Assembly: GCA_947450695.1 (NCBI GenBank) | Contig: CANFWV010000009.1 | Span: 1 to 64,000, forward strand | DNA length: 64,000 nt | Reading direction: 5' to 3' | Origin: Comamonadaceae bacterium | Lineage (GTDB): Bacteria; Pseudomonadota; Gammaproteobacteria; Burkholderiales; Burkholderiaceae_C | Shown here: positions 17,924-26,005 of the stretch, in pieces | Layout of the letters: each line of letters starts with the position of its first letter | Position numbering within the stretch: the stretch's first letter is position 1 | The notes under the pieces: model-generated | Database searches by the model: none | Told to the model about the DNA's origin: nothing | Seen by the model: only the letters and a program-made list of their open reading frames with translations | Made by a program: the position numbers and the translations under genes

Positions 17924-19128
17924 TATTTTTCCTTATAGTCAATTACAGCACCAAAACTTTTTAATTCAGCAATTTTGCTGACTGAATACCCTAACAATTT
18001 CTTAAGAATTTCATCTGTATGTTCGCCTAAGAGTGGTGCCGGGGTGGATATATGCCCCTCTCTCGAATCCATTTTCACAGGATATGCTGGCATTTTTACT
18101 ATTCCAGCATCAGGGTGCAGATACTCAACAATGGTATTATTTTCAATGGCAGGAGGTTCAGAGAATGCCCCATCAAGATGATTAACAGGACCAGCTGGAA
18201 CTTGGCACTCGTGAAATTTCTTAAGCCAGTACGTAGTTGTATTATCTTTAATCACTACCTCTAAAATTGGAACCAACAAGTCTCGATGCTTAACGCGACT
18301 GCTGTTGGATGAGAAACGATCATCCAATGCTAATTCGGGTTTAGCTATTGCTTCACAAAAACGTTTCCATATTTTTTCTTCACGTGTCGCTACAACAACG
18401 TACGTATCTTTAGTCTTGAATGCTTGCCATGGCACTGAGTATTCATGACCAGATCCAGGTGGATTCGGCAATTCTCCATTACTAAGCCACATTGTTCCCA
18501 TGTATGTTAGTAAGCTGAGCATGGCATCAAATATTGCCAAGTCCATATGCTGCCCTTTACCGGTACGTTCTCGTTCAAACAGTGCCGCAAGAATTCCTTG
18601 ACATGAGAACAAACCACCACTTAAATCAGCTAACGGCACGCCTGTTCGAACAGGTGGGCGGTTGGGTTCGCCGGTAATTGCCATGTGTCCACTGATGGCC
18701 TGAATAATGACATCTAATGCAGGATAATCTTGATACTCACCTGTCACGCCAAAACCTGTAATTGAACAGTGAATTATTTTTGGATTTATTTTATTCAAAA
18801 CTGGATAATCTATGCCGAGTCGCTTCATCACTCCCGGCCTAAAATTATCAACAACAACATCTGAGTGCTTTACTAGTTCTAGAAAAATTTTCAATCCCTC
18901 ATCGGTTTTAAGATTGATAACAATACTTTTTTTATTCCTATTGAATGTCAAAAAAAGTCCGCTAACCCCATTCAATGGAGCCACTGAAGGATTTCGCCCC
19001 AAATCACCTTCTGGCGACTCAATCTTTATAACCTCAGCCCCCATATCCGAAAGAATTTGCCCCCCGTAAGTTCCCGCAATAATTTGACCCAACTCTAATA
19101 TCCTAATATTATTTAATGGGTAACTCAT
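17923..19128 (-). CDS. family III CoA-transferase (CaiB/BaiF)
   Basis: 401-residue enzyme that activates an organic acid by moving CoA from a donor such as succinyl-CoA. Seen are the N-terminal IRILELGQIIAGTYGGQILSDMGAEVIKIE-type region (positions 8-37), FNRNKKSIVINLK, and the PALDVIIQAISG segment whose Asp139 matches the catalytic aspartate of the family. The frame opens at 19146, but AAAAGGAATT directly ahead of the ATG at 19128 selects that start. It is translationally coupled to the MaoC gene downstream and lies after the lyase gene. A dicarboxylic acid substrate fits the neighbours. Confidence 0.92.
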   Translation of the reverse strand: MSYPLNNIRILELGQIIAGTYGGQILSDMGAEVIKIESPEGDLGRNPSVAPLNGVSGLFLTFNRNKKSIVINLKTDEGLKIFLELVKHSDVVVDNFRPGVMKRLGIDYPVLNKINPKIIHCSITGFGVTGEYQDYPALDVIIQAISGHMAITGEPNRPPVRTGVPLADLSGGLFSCQGILAALFERERTGKGQHMDLAIFDAMLSLLTYMGTMWLSNGELPNPPGSGHEYSVPWQAFKTKDTYVVVATREEKIWKRFCEAIAKPELALDDRFSSNSSRVKHRDLLVPILEVVIKDNTTTYWLKKFHECQVPAGPVNHLDGAFSEPPAIENNTIVEYLHPDAGIVKMPAYPVKMDSREGHISTPAPLLGEHTDEILKKLLGYSVSKIAELKSFGAVIDYKEK

Positions 19129-19186
19129 AATTCCTTTTAAGCTCAAGTCTTGTATTAATAAAAAAATTTATTTTAAAAAATAATGT

Positions 19187-20071
19187 TTATCCATTTATGA
19201 ATGCGATATCAAGTACTCTTTTCGCCTGTTTATACATTGCATAGTCAACAAGTTTTCCATCAACAGTAATAGCAGCAACACCTATTTTTTCAGCCGCTTC
19301 AAACTCATTTACCATACGTTTGTAATAATTAATATCATCAACAGAAACTCCATAAGCCATCCGAACTACATCCATTTGCTTTGGATGAATGATAGTCCTA
19401 CCTACATAGCCAAGACTGGCCGACAGCATTGAGTCTTTTAGTAATCCTGGCTCATCACCTAGGTCCGAAAAAACACCGTCGAGAGGTAGTACATTACCAG
19501 CCGCACGTGTATCAAGTAGCATTTTTGATCGTGCATACAATAGTTCTATGCCGTCGATAGACCAGCCGCAACCAAGGTCACTTTGTAAATCTCCATCCCT
19601 AGCACTTCCGATACAGGTGATACTTACACGGCTAGATGCCTTAATTAATTCATAACATTTATATATACCAAGTGCAGTTTCAATTTGCAAGGCCAATTCA
19701 ATTTTATTTATATTTTTATTAGCTTCAATATCAGCTAGCCATATCGATAATTTTTTTACTTCATCTATCGTTTCAGCCTTCGGAAGCATGATGATATCCA
19801 GCCCTTCAATCGCAACCGCTTTAACATCGTCATACAATAAGCCTGTATCAGCAGCATTAACTCTAACTATAATAATTGGCTTTTTCGTCCTAATATTTTT
19901 CGAGGCATTTCTAATTGTCTCAACAATTTGAATTCTAGCTGTAGCTTTATCGGCTAAAGAAACTGAGTCCTCAAGGTCAAGGATAACGGCATCAGCCCCA
20001 CTGGTAATGGCCTTTTGCATCACGTTCATGTTGCTACCAGGTGCAAATAAAGCAGTTTTTATAGATCTCAT
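19187..20071 (-). CDS. CitE-like CoA-ester lyase (HpcH/HpaI/citrate lyase beta family)
   Basis: 294-residue TIM-barrel lyase. Landmarks are LFAPGSNMNVMQKA, GADAVILDLEDSV with the acidic pair, ALQIETALGI holding the metal-ligand Glu, IGSARDGDLQSDLG and GRTIIHPKQ. Stand-alone relatives cleave malyl-, beta-methylmalyl- or citramalyl-CoA to acetyl-CoA or propionyl-CoA plus glyoxylate or pyruvate. With the CoA-transferase and hydratase it completes an activate-hydrate-cleave route. The gene is extremely AT-rich and has no clear Shine-Dalgarno sequence. Confidence 0.9.
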   Translation of the reverse strand: MRSIKTALFAPGSNMNVMQKAITSGADAVILDLEDSVSLADKATARIQIVETIRNASKNIRTKKPIIIVRVNAADTGLLYDDVKAVAIEGLDIIMLPKAETIDEVKKLSIWLADIEANKNINKIELALQIETALGIYKCYELIKASSRVSITCIGSARDGDLQSDLGCGWSIDGIELLYARSKMLLDTRAAGNVLPLDGVFSDLGDEPGLLKDSMLSASLGYVGRTIIHPKQMDVVRMAYGVSVDDINYYKRMVNEFEAAEKIGVAAITVDGKLVDYAMYKQAKRVLDIAFING

Positions 20072-20094
20072 ATTTTATATTTTTCTATTAATTT

Positions 20095-21075
20095 TTAATT
20101 ACCATCGGCACGTATTCCACCTGCATGTGCAACTTTATTCCATTTTATTAAATCATTTTTTATTTGCATTGAAAACTCAATAGAAGAACTCCCAATAACG
20201 TCCAAACCTAACGCAGCGAATCTTTCTTTTATTTCAGGTGATTCCAAGGCCTTGATCACCTCTGCATTCAAGTAATCAATGATCGCTCTGGGTGTATTTG
20301 CCGGAGCTAGAAGTCCGTACCATGAACCCACTTCAAATCCCAAAAGTCCTTGCTCTGAAATTGTTGGAATATCAGGTACAGTTTTTGAGCGCTGCAGGGA
20401 AGCGAGACCTATTGGTCGAAGTCGTTTCTGCCGAATATGAGGTAATGTTGATTGCATTGAATCAAAACTCATCATGACTTGCCCGGACAAGAGCGCAGTG
20501 ACAGCCTCAGCACTTCCTTTGTATGGTACGTGCATCAATTTCACACCAGCCATTTGACTGAACATTTCGGCCCCAAGATGTGGCGAACTACCAATTCCGA
20601 AGGTAGAGTAGGACACCTCATCGGGATGGTTGCGTGCCATCTCAATTAAACTCTTCACGTCTTTAGCTGGCACCTTGGGATTCACTGACAACATAAATGC
20701 TGACTGTGCGACATTGATGATAGGAACAAAGTCACTCAAGGTGTCATAAGGCATTTTTTCATAAACACCAGGATTCATCACAACAGCACCTGTTGTTCCA
20801 ATCACGATCGTGTAACCATCTGGCGGGGCCTTGGCGACAACGCTCATCCCGATCATTCCGTTAGCCCCAGGTCGGTTATCGATCACAATCTGCTGTTTGA
20901 TGCTTTCTCCCACTTTTTGCATCAATGGACGAAATATGGCATCAACTCCCCCACCGGCGACATAAGGGTTAATGACTTTGATTGTTTTTTTGGGATAACC
21001 GTCGACTTGAGCACTGACTTGCGTCAGCCAGCAGACGCTTAGCAACAACACCAATCCAAATTTTTTGGGCTTCAT
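20095..21075 (-). CDS. Bug-family (TctC-like) receptor of the CoA-dependent cluster
   Basis: 326-residue TTT receptor with signal peptide (MKPKKFGLVLLLSVCWLTQVSAQ), PKKTIKVINPYVAGGGVDA and VSYSTFGIGSSPHLGAEMF. First gene of the leftward transcript and divergent from an IclR gene. The 3' third is AT-rich like the island while the 5' part is nearer 42-48% G/C by hand count, so the compositional edge falls inside this gene. It probably captures the dicarboxylate fed to the CoA-transferase; no membrane partners are near. Confidence 0.9.
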   Translation of the reverse strand: MKPKKFGLVLLLSVCWLTQVSAQVDGYPKKTIKVINPYVAGGGVDAIFRPLMQKVGESIKQQIVIDNRPGANGMIGMSVVAKAPPDGYTIVIGTTGAVVMNPGVYEKMPYDTLSDFVPIINVAQSAFMLSVNPKVPAKDVKSLIEMARNHPDEVSYSTFGIGSSPHLGAEMFSQMAGVKLMHVPYKGSAEAVTALLSGQVMMSFDSMQSTLPHIRQKRLRPIGLASLQRSKTVPDIPTISEQGLLGFEVGSWYGLLAPANTPRAIIDYLNAEVIKALESPEIKERFAALGLDVIGSSSIEFSMQIKNDLIKWNKVAHAGGIRADGN

Positions 21076-21103
21076 CTATTTTCATTCTTAATAAGACTTC
21101 ATT

Positions 21104-21139
21104 AGAACTTCACCGCATACTAGTTCTTATATGTGAACT
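21104..21139. promoter_or_regulatory. inverted half-sites upstream of IclR and Bug genes
   Basis: AGAACT (21104-21109), AGTTCT (21122-21127) and GAACT (21135-21139). The first two are inverted copies, and AGTTC-N8-GAACT forms an 18-base inverted repeat. They lie in the 143-base divergent region, a plausible place for IclR binding. The half-sites are short, so chance cannot be excluded. Confidence 0.4.
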
Positions 21140-21218
21140 TGTTCGCAAATGTATCCTTTCTCTCCTCTGGGTGTCTATCGGGGTTTCCACGGGGAATTCA
21201 ACACCCCCTCAATAGGCT

Positions 21219-22001
21219 ATGAGCCAAGCAACTATTCTTATGATTAACAAAAGTGCCATCAAATCTGCTGACCGCGTGTTGGATGTGCTGGAGTTGCTTT
21301 GTCGTCGCGGCAACGCTGCGTCACACACTGAACTCTCTCGATCACTGGGTATTCCGAAAAGCAGCTTGACCGGATTGGTGCGAAATTTGGTTTCTCGCTG
21401 TTACCTTGAGAAAGACCCAGATACCGCCAACTACAAGTTGGGAAGCGCATTTTTTGGACTTATGCAGCAAGGCAAGCATGTCCGCGACATTCTCGAAATT
21501 GCACGGCCACAACTGACATGGCTCACGGATAAAACACAAGAGGCCTCAGCGTTTTATTTGTTCCGAGGGGATCACGTTGAAAGAGTTTTGGGAGAGGAGG
21601 TCGACCAGCACTTGAGCTATCGAATGACGCCTCATGTCAAATTTCCGCTTTATTCTGCCGCCGCAGGTAAAGCTGTTTTGAGTGCGCTGCCTAAAGATGA
21701 GAAGGAGTCGTATTTGCGCGAAGTCGATTTCAAACCGATGACATCTCAAACAGCCAAGTCTCCAAGCGAGCTTATGGTGCGTCTGAACGCGATCAGTGCA
21801 GATAGGGTGATCATCTCCAACGGAGAAAACACCATTGGGGTCGTTGCGTTAGCCATTGCGGTACTGAGACAGGATGGCTATCCCATTGGCGCACTGAGTA
21901 TCGTGGTGCCTCAAGTACGGTATACCAAAGAGTTAGAGCGGAAGTGCCAAACATCCCTTGTTTTAGCAGCACAACGCACAGAGCACGAACTCTCGCATTA
22001 G
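21219..22001 (+). CDS. IclR-family transcriptional regulator
   Basis: 260-residue regulator with an N-terminal winged helix (SADRVLDVLELLCRRGNAAS, LSRSLGIPKSSLTGLVRNL) and the IclR effector domain (FPLYSAAAGKAVLSALP, SNGENTIGVVALAIAVLR). An alternative ATG at 21240 would remove seven residues. It is divergent from the AT-rich CoA cluster and convergent with prpF, so it may control either; the divergent side is the more usual target. Confidence 0.9.
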   Translation: MSQATILMINKSAIKSADRVLDVLELLCRRGNAASHTELSRSLGIPKSSLTGLVRNLVSRCYLEKDPDTANYKLGSAFFGLMQQGKHVRDILEIARPQLTWLTDKTQEASAFYLFRGDHVERVLGEEVDQHLSYRMTPHVKFPLYSAAAGKAVLSALPKDEKESYLREVDFKPMTSQTAKSPSELMVRLNAISADRVIISNGENTIGVVALAIAVLRQDGYPIGALSIVVPQVRYTKELERKCQTSLVLAAQRTEHELSH

Positions 22002-22070
22002 CCACTTTTGTAAGGTCGGTCAAACCAGTTAAAGCTGAAAGAAGAGTCTGAGCGATGCGACATCGCAAAC

Positions 22071-23204
22071 TTAAGGAATGCGAACAAAGCCCTCCATCAA
22101 GCGGCGCGCGGTTCGGCTCATGATGGCTTTTTTGACAATCCATTCGCCCCCCACCAGCACAGCTTCTGCACCAACCTGCAAGATGCCAGAAGGATGACCA
22201 AAGCGGATCATGTCGCGTTGAGTACCGCCTAAAACGTCATTCACCAAAGTACCCGGAATGACAGATGCCACAGCAATGGCGACTGCACCCGTGCCGGTCA
22301 TGGCGTGATGCAAGGGACCCATCGAAAAAATTCGGGCCAACAATTCAATCTGACTGGTTTGAATCGATTTACCGCTCGATGCCGTGTAAGCTGCTGGTCG
22401 TGAAACAAAGGCAAGTTTGGGCGTATGGGGACGATTCAGCGTGGCATCTTCAGGCGTTGCAGCAACCCCCATGACGACGGCAGCATAGGCACGAATAGTT
22501 TCAACGCGTGCCAGCAATTGGGCATCATTGTTGATGTCGCTCTGCAGCTCAGTGCCCTTCAATCCCAACGACGAGGCTTCCATGAAAATAGTCGGAATGC
22601 CGGCGTTAATGAGGGTGACGTCAAGCTTGCCAACATCGGGGACATCAAGCACCTCGCGCTTGTGCCCCGTCGGAAACATGGTGCTGCCTTGGAGGTCAAG
22701 AAATTCGAGTCTGATTTCAGCCGCAGGAAAAGTGACGCCGTCGAGCTCAAAGCTACCGTCTTCGACAACTTCGCCCGCCGCCATCTGAACGTGGGCCACA
22801 ATTCGCTTCTGAATATTCACCTGCCAGATGCGCACCACGGCAACACCCTCTCGCGGCGCATCCACCAACCCTTCACTGATAGCGTAGGGGCCGACGGCGG
22901 ACGTGAGATTGCCGCAATTGCCAGACCAGTCAATCACCGGTTGATCAATCGAGACCGCACCAAAGTTGTAATCCACATCGCAATCTGCCCGCGCTGATTT
23001 AGAGATCAAAACAACCTTGCTGGTACTGGAAGTGGCACCGCCCATCCCGTCGATCTGCTTGCGATAAGGGTCAGGACTGCCGATAACCCGTAGCAATAAG
23101 TTGTCGCGTAAGGCTTCATCTGCAGGCAAATCAGTGGCGTGAAAGAAAACGCCTTTGCTGGTACCGCCACGCATGTAAACGGCGGGAATTCGGAGTTGGC
23201 TCAT
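22071..23204 (-). CDS. PrpF/4-oxalomesaconate tautomerase family isomerase
   Basis: 377-residue diaminopimelate-epimerase-fold isomerase. The PrpF hallmark start IPAVYMRGGTSKGVFF, GMGGATSSTSKVVLIS, DYNFGAVSIDQPVIDWSGNCGN and MGPLHHAMTGTGAVA are all present. Relatives shift the double bond of 2-methylaconitate (propionate methylcitrate route) or 4-oxalomesaconate (gallate/protocatechuate route). No prpB, prpC, acnD or gallate gene is here, so the substrate is open. It follows the Ldh-family gene by 21 bases. Confidence 0.88.
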   Translation of the reverse strand: MSQLRIPAVYMRGGTSKGVFFHATDLPADEALRDNLLLRVIGSPDPYRKQIDGMGGATSSTSKVVLISKSARADCDVDYNFGAVSIDQPVIDWSGNCGNLTSAVGPYAISEGLVDAPREGVAVVRIWQVNIQKRIVAHVQMAAGEVVEDGSFELDGVTFPAAEIRLEFLDLQGSTMFPTGHKREVLDVPDVGKLDVTLINAGIPTIFMEASSLGLKGTELQSDINNDAQLLARVETIRAYAAVVMGVAATPEDATLNRPHTPKLAFVSRPAAYTASSGKSIQTSQIELLARIFSMGPLHHAMTGTGAVAIAVASVIPGTLVNDVLGGTQRDMIRFGHPSGILQVGAEAVLVGGEWIVKKAIMSRTARRLMEGFVRIP

Positions 23205-23225
23205 GGTCTTTTATCGTGTGTTGTT

Positions 23226-24314
23226 TTAAAACAGGGCGCTGCTTTCTAGCCCCGACAACTTGGCCACCCGGGCCATGCTGGCCAGAGTATCTTCTGGCAG
23301 CAACAGCCCGTTGGCACGGTTTTCAATATCGGCTAGATCTTCCATTTCCCCCGGATAGTAAATCTGCGAATGACCATCCGCCAGCGGCACATCTTTCAAG
23401 GATCGGATGTAACTTTCAATGCGATCTTCAAATGCACTCAACGGCTGAAAAGATTCGACATTCAGGGAAACCAAAAAATGCCCTGCTCCACTGCGGTTAA
23501 CCGGGTCATAAGGACCGTGCACCTGATCAAGAAATGAACTGCCCGACAACACGCCGGACAAGATGTCGACCATCACACCCATGACGTAGCCCTTGTGTCC
23601 AGCCATCGGCAATATCAAGCCTTCAATGGCGGCTCTCGGATCCGACGTCGGTTTGCCAGAAGCATCAATGGCCCAGTCCAATGGAATTTTTTCGCGCCTT
23701 TTTTCAGCCAAATAAATTTTTCCCCGGGCCACTCCAGAGTTAGCCATGTCCATCACCACATGGCCGTGTTTTCCACCGGGCACAGCAATCGACCAAGGGT
23801 TGGTTCCGATCTTTTTTTTCATACCGCCCCACGGCGCCATATTCGCTCCGCCATTGCTCATGAGAATGCTGATGCAACCTTTGGCTGCGCCCATACGGGT
23901 GAAATACATGCAAGTGCCAAAGTGATTTGAGTTCCTGACTGAGACCACGCCCACACCATGCTTTTTGGCACGCAAAATCGACTCTTCCATTGCACGTTTG
24001 GTGATCACTTGACCTAAGCCATCCGCACCGTCCATCACGGCAATAGCTCCAGCATCAACCGCTAAAGTCGTCTGAGTGACAGGCTTCATAGCGCCCGACA
24101 AGAGCCGCGTCTGATACCACTCCAGCCTCAGCAATCCATGCGACTGATGTCCCCACAGGTCAGATTGGACGAGCGTATCAGCCACCAAATCGGCATCTTC
24201 TAAAGGCACTCCCGCACTTTGATAAACAGCACAAGCGAAGGCCTGCAACTTGTCGGGGGAGATGCGCGGCCCAACGTCATGGGCCGGGGGTACTGATGCA
24301 GTACGTTGGTTCAT
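23226..24314 (-). CDS. Ldh-family (malate/L-lactate dehydrogenase type 2) oxidoreductase
   Basis: 362-residue NAD(P)-dependent dehydrogenase of the type-2 malate/lactate, sulfolactate and ureidoglycolate family. Signature pieces are LVQSDLWGHQSHGLLRLEWY (catalytic His region), VSVRNSNHFGTCMYF, GTNPWSIAVPG and AGHKGYVMGVMVDILSGVLSGS. The open frame extends to 24455, overlapping the broken receptor gene, but similarity starts after the ATG at 24314. It lies 10 bases after the broken receptor and before prpF. It probably oxidises a 2-hydroxy acid; which one is unknown. Confidence 0.88.
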   Translation of the reverse strand: MNQRTASVPPAHDVGPRISPDKLQAFACAVYQSAGVPLEDADLVADTLVQSDLWGHQSHGLLRLEWYQTRLLSGAMKPVTQTTLAVDAGAIAVMDGADGLGQVITKRAMEESILRAKKHGVGVVSVRNSNHFGTCMYFTRMGAAKGCISILMSNGGANMAPWGGMKKKIGTNPWSIAVPGGKHGHVVMDMANSGVARGKIYLAEKRREKIPLDWAIDASGKPTSDPRAAIEGLILPMAGHKGYVMGVMVDILSGVLSGSSFLDQVHGPYDPVNRSGAGHFLVSLNVESFQPLSAFEDRIESYIRSLKDVPLADGHSQIYYPGEMEDLADIENRANGLLLPEDTLASMARVAKLSGLESSALF

Positions 24315-24324
24315 AGGTGTCAGG

Positions 24325-24997
24325 TCAGTCAATTTTCGGGTTATTTTCTTTGAATAGTTTTTGCCAATATACGACTTCATCTCGAAAGACTTTGTCAAAT
24401 TTAGCAGGCGGCATACCGGATGAGACAAAACCTTCTTGGGCCAGGCGGCCGGCAATCGCCAGATGAGCCAGAGACCGGTTGACCGATTGAAAAATCCGTT
24501 CGACGATGCCTTTCTGCGTTTGCGGTGGCCCGAAAATGCCGAACCAATTGGTCAGGTCATAGCCCGGCAGTACTTCGCCGACGCTCGAAATGCAGCGTTT
24601 TGAACGGTGCGGATGGATGAGCGACCAACAGTTGAGGTGCACTGGCGATCATGGTCACCGGCGTTAGCTTCAACGTGTCAAACGGCAGCTTGAAAAGCCA
24701 CGGATTACTGGTGATGGCGCTGTTGGTCATCAAGATGGTGTGGGCATCGGGGGCTGCTTTGGCGAGTGCATACGTTCCGATGATGCTGGAAGCGGCGGGT
24801 TTGTTATCAACAATCACTGGCACGCCAAGATCGGTAGACATCCTGTCGGCCAGCAGGCGTGTGATCACATCCGAACTACCACCGGGTTCAAGCGGCACGA
24901 TGATCTTGATGGTGCGCGCAGGATAGTCTGCCGCGCTGGCAGAAAGCACCAGCAAAGCACCAATGGCATAGCCTGCGATTTTCGACAATATTTTCAT
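24325..24997 (-). pseudogene. Bug-family receptor broken by an internal deletion and frameshift
   Basis: The ATG at 24997 with GGAGGG ahead of it starts a normal receptor: signal peptide, YPARTIKIIVPLEPGGSSD, VIVDNKPAASS, up to LLVAHPSAPFKT. Then the frame runs into unrelated residues and stops at 24557. In another frame the family's C-terminal part resumes (SSVGEVLPGYDLTNWFGIFGP) and continues to the stop at 24325. About 100 residues of the middle (ligand-loop region) are missing and the join near 24588-24602 is out of frame. Position ahead of the Ldh and prpF genes suggests it once served them. Confidence 0.85.
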
Positions 24998-25022
24998 CGT
25001 TGCCCTCCGGTTCATTGAAGCT

Positions 25023-25946
25023 TTAACCTAGCGTGGTGTCCAACACCATCATGATGGCAAAACCAACCATCAAGCCAATCGTCGCCAAGGTTTGGTGTCC
25101 GTTACGGTGGGTCTCAGGGATGACCTCGTGCGACACCACAAACAGCATTGCGCCAGCGGCCAAGCCCAAACCAATCGGGTAAGCCATGGCAGAGCTGCCG
25201 ACCAGACTGACCCCGATCAGTGCACCAATCGGTTCCAAAATTCCACCTAGCGCCGCGACGCCAATCGACATCCACACGCTGGTGCCAATAGACCGCAGGG
25301 TCATGGCAACAGCCAGTCCTTCCGGGATGTCTTGCAGGGCAATGGCGGTAGCCAACGGCAGGCCGACACTCAAGTCGCCTTGCGCAAAACTCACGCCCAC
25401 CGCCATGCCTTCGGGCAAGTTGTGAATGGCCACCGCCATCACGAACAGCCAGACCCGATTGCAACGTTCATTGCCCGGACCACAAGGCCCTGTTTTGGCG
25501 TGCTCGTGCGGCGTGAACTGGTCCAAACCCAACATCAGCATGACGCCTAGCGCCATGCCAAAGACAACCAACATAGCACCCCCAACAGCATTGCCCATGA
25601 ATTTTTCGCCGGCCGCAAGCCCCGGCAACAGCAATGAAAATGCGGCAGCCGCCAGCATCATGCCAGCGGCAGCACCCAGCATCACGTCTTCCGTCTTTTG
25701 ACGCAAGCCACTCAAAAAGAGCACGGGCAAAGCACCTAGGGTGGTGGCTAGCAAACCCGCCAAGCCGCCCCACAAGGCCCACCGAATAGTGTCATTTCCT
25801 CTCGCATTGAGCCAGACTTCACCCTGCAACAGCAACGCCAAAACGCCCAACAAGGAAATGCCGAAACCGACCAACACTTTAGGGTGAGATCGGGCGTGCG
25901 CGGAGATCAACTGAGACCAATCTTGGGGGCTGACAACGTTAGACAT
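25023..25946 (-). CDS. ZIP family divalent metal transporter
   Basis: 307-residue inner-membrane protein with about eight hydrophobic segments. The ZIP metal-site motifs are HNLPEGMAVGVSF in one helix and ALQDIPEGLAVA in the next, the latter with Gln-Asp in place of the more usual His. A metal-binding loop PHEHAKTGPCGPGNERC joins the two halves. The family takes up zinc, iron or other divalent metals into the cytoplasm. The frame opens at 26003, but the ATG at 25946 gives a sensible start. No metal regulator is next to it. Confidence 0.88.
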   Translation of the reverse strand: MSNVVSPQDWSQLISAHARSHPKVLVGFGISLLGVLALLLQGEVWLNARGNDTIRWALWGGLAGLLATTLGALPVLFLSGLRQKTEDVMLGAAAGMMLAAAAFSLLLPGLAAGEKFMGNAVGGAMLVVFGMALGVMLMLGLDQFTPHEHAKTGPCGPGNERCNRVWLFVMAVAIHNLPEGMAVGVSFAQGDLSVGLPLATAIALQDIPEGLAVAMTLRSIGTSVWMSIGVAALGGILEPIGALIGVSLVGSSAMAYPIGLGLAAGAMLFVVSHEVIPETHRNGHQTLATIGLMVGFAIMMVLDTTLG

Positions 25947-26005
25947 GGTTGATTTTTGAGTTTTCAAAGCTGAGTAGGGAACTCTTGATGATGCTCGTTT
26001 CAAAT

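Larger units (their letters stand above)
15884..21075. other. AT-rich catabolic island, probably acquired
   Basis: Six leftward genes with base composition unlike the flanks: 20 of 60 G/C at 16021-16080, 17 of 60 at 19681-19740 and 21 of 60 at 20101-20160, against 36 of 60 at 14221-14280. Composition climbs to about 25-29 of 60 inside the last gene (20521-20900), and the following IclR gene is also intermediate. No integrase, IS, tRNA or flanking repeat was seen. Confidence 0.7.

Noticed and set aside
15884-21075. Prophage or transposon as source of the AT-rich island
   Set aside because: All six genes are metabolic; no integrase, transposase, terminal repeat or tRNA was found at either edge.
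22052-22066. GCGATG-CGA-CATCGC hairpin between IclR and prpF
   Set aside because: Short perfect stem but no T run on either strand, so not called a terminator.
24315-24455. Longer N-terminus of the Ldh-family protein
   Set aside because: The extension lies over the receptor pseudogene's C-terminal part and has no family similarity.
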